Source: Plotosus lineatus
Lineage: Eukaryota > Chordata > Actinopteri > Siluriformes > Plotosidae
Reading direction: 5' to 3'
DNA: 64,000 bases
Assembly (NCBI GenBank): GCA_024760905.1
Contig: CM045729.1
Span: 76,235,050-76,299,049, forward strand
In this document: piece after piece, positions 62,437 through 64,000 of the stretch
Layout: each line of letters starts with the position of its first letter
Position numbering within the stretch: the first letter of the stretch is position 1
Notes under the pieces: generated by a model
The model's input: the letters and a program-made list of their open reading frames with translations, nothing else
What the model was told of the DNA's origin: nothing
The model's database searches: none
Made by a program: the position numbers and the translations under genes

Positions 62437-62785
62437 ATTCATTCAGTTTATAATCTGCTGAATTCTAATTAGGGTTGCAGGGAGGCTGTCACCCATCTCA
62501 TCTGACTCTAGGCAAAGGCAGTGTACCCCCTAAAACAGCCCCCAGAGCATCGCGGCACCAACCCACATACATCCATTCATACCTAGGGGCAATTTGGAAC
62601 CACAAATCAGCCTACTGTGCATGTCTTTGGACTGTGGGAGAAAAGTGGGGTACCCGGAGGAAACCCACTCAATCACGGGGAGAATATGCAAACTGTATAC
62701 AGAAACGCACAGAGCCTGGGAATTGAACCCAACACCTCCTTACTGTTAGGCAAATGTGCTAACCCCTACACCACCTTGTCACCAT
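62437..62785 (-). mobile_element. SINE family 3, near full length
   Basis: On the minus strand, the tRNA-like head includes TAGGGGTTAGCACATTTGCC and a GGGTTCAATTCCC B box. Then come the body (TCTCCCACAGTCCAAAGACA) and an L2-type tail ending CTGAATGAAT. It is diverged from the copy at 37411. Confidence 0.75.
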
Positions 62786-63189
62786 AACATTTTTTTTTTT
62801 TTTAAATAAAATCATTATTTAAACATACTTTAAACCTAAAATGTTCACCGAGCTTTAGCTTCCTCTCTGACACCTCGTTGTTGTGGTGTTAATTAAGTGG
62901 CATGTCAACTGGGGGAGTATCACACCTGTACTGAGAGGATGGTGGGATGCTTTACCATTGCTAATGCAGTGCTAATTAGAAATGAGACATACCAAGGAGT
63001 GAATTAATTTTCAGGTTTTCTCCTCAGATCAGGAAGTCAGGGAAGCAGAGAATATGATTAATTCAATTTTCTTGTTAACACCTGATTCAGATTAATTGCA
63101 TCAGAATCCTGGGAAATAAACACGAATTTGATTATACAGGTATGAAGTTGAAACGTAGGTGGTCTGGACAAAAATTAATGCCTAAAGAA
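62786..63189. other. unannotated
   Basis: T run near 62791-62802. Nothing else recognised. Confidence 0.5.
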
Positions 63190-63387
63190 CTCTCTACTCT
63201 TGTCGAAAGTCAGCAATGGTTCATTTACATGAACCTCACACCATAGACAGTGAAAGACATGGCTGGCCTTTGATAACCCAGTTAGCTGCACTTAGGGGGC
63301 AACCTGTAGTGAGTGGGGCTTGAAGCCCCAACCTTAGGGTCAGTGATCCAGCACCTCTACCACTCGGCCATCACTGCCCGTACAGCA
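63190..63387 (-). mobile_element. SINE family 1, minus strand, tail missing
   Basis: Core and head as in the copies at 25461 and 60073, with TTTGATAACCCAGTTAGCTG and CACTGCCC at the head end. The 3' tail is not seen. Confidence 0.7.
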
Positions 63388-63824
63388 CTGTCTTTTAGGT
63401 TAAGATTTTAGCTTATGAATGCAAGATGTGTTATGTGGAAGGATGACAGACACCATCTTGTACAATAATGCAATATGTATCTGGCCCTCATATAATTTAA
63501 GTTGCAAACAAAATTATTTTTTCATGTTAAAGCTACAACAGACCCAACATTTTGACAAGTTTAAGCACACAATCTTCATATTTCTGACTAAGAACACTAT
63601 TCACTCATCCACTCATTCATTTTCTGAACCACTTTTTCCAAATTAACGCTCTGGTGAAAATCACTGACAAAATACCCAAGTACTGCATACTGTACAATAT
63701 TTTAATTAGTCTATTTGGCAACTTTAAGAGCTTATATACATGACAGCCAATATGGTAAGGTAATGCAGAATTGGTCATTATTTAGTATAAATATGCTGGA
63801 ATGTTTTTTTTTTTGTTTGTTTGT

Positions 63825-63828
<4 letters not shown>
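63388..63828. other. unannotated, with L2-tail words
   Basis: A CACTCATTCATTTTCTGAACC block near 63611-63632 is an L2-type tail remnant. Nothing else. Confidence 0.4.
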
Positions 63829-63860
<32 letters not shown>

Positions 63861-64000
63861 TTCCGCTAAGTCCGGGGTTGGGTCGCCGGGGCAGCAACTT
63901 AAGCAAAGAGGTCCAGACGTCCCTCTCCACAGCCACCTCCTCCAACTCTCCCGGGGGGGCACCGAGGCGGTCCCAGACAAGCCGAGAGACATAGTCCCTC
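63829..64000 (-). mobile_element. second LINE lineage, 3' end running off the window
   Basis: Left edge is (ATC)n, the tail of the LINE on the minus strand. Then comes a 3' end like that at 8329-8430, with GGGGTTGGGTCGCC and CCGGGAGAGTTGGAGGAGGT in reverse complement. The rest lies beyond the window. Confidence 0.7.

Overview
The window looks like gene-poor, transposon-rich DNA from a ray-finned fish. The grounds are long (TA)n, (GT)n and (AAT)n microsatellites, many Tc1/mariner copies, an RTE-type (BovB-like) LINE with apurinic endonuclease and reverse transcriptase, tRNA-derived SINEs and a chromodomain Ty3/gypsy element. I see no rRNA, CRISPR array, bacterial operon or intact host gene. 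The species cannot be named from the sequence alone.

Layout. 0-3 kb: a foldback element, a SINE (family 1) and SINE/LINE-tail remnants. 3.2-8 kb: a long RTE LINE copy (A) split by a Tc1 element. 8.2-11.4 kb: fragments of a second LINE, SINE-3 remnants and a mariner-like element whose transposase carries an (AAT)n expansion. 12.35-16.56 kb: a 5'-truncated chromovirus (gag to chromodomain) with one LTR. 16.7-31.9 kb: microsatellites, RTE copies B, C and D (all minus strand), two Tc1 copies sharing one internal deletion, Tigger-like termini and SINE-1 copies embedded in (TA)n. 33.36-34 kb: the only candidate host gene, an exon resembling the cysteine-rich C-terminal domain of P2X7 receptors, with promoter-like motifs upstream and a splice donor downstream. 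34.26-34.9 kb: a 29-bp tandem repeat, a hAT dimerisation-domain fragment and a palindromic repeat. 37.4-42.8 kb: a SINE-3 copy and RTE copy E, the best preserved, with 15-bp target-site duplications. 43-55.2 kb: four more Tc1-like copies, a second LINE lineage, nested palindromic MITEs and RTE copy F with an RTE copy nested inside it. 55-64 kb: sparse sequence with SINE-2 copies, a decayed Tc1 carrying a SINE-1, a SINE-3 and the end of a second-lineage LINE.

The elements interact. RTE and L2-type LINEs appear to mobilise the SINEs through shared 3' tails. The most interesting signal is that SINE family 1 has one tRNA-like head and core but two unrelated tails. One tail is L2-type. The other is made from both ends of the RTE LINE. 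Several nested insertions have target-site duplications exact enough to order events. All Tc1/mariner copies look dead or non-autonomous. The P2X7-like exon near 33.5 kb is the best host-gene lead but carries an apparent single-base frameshift.
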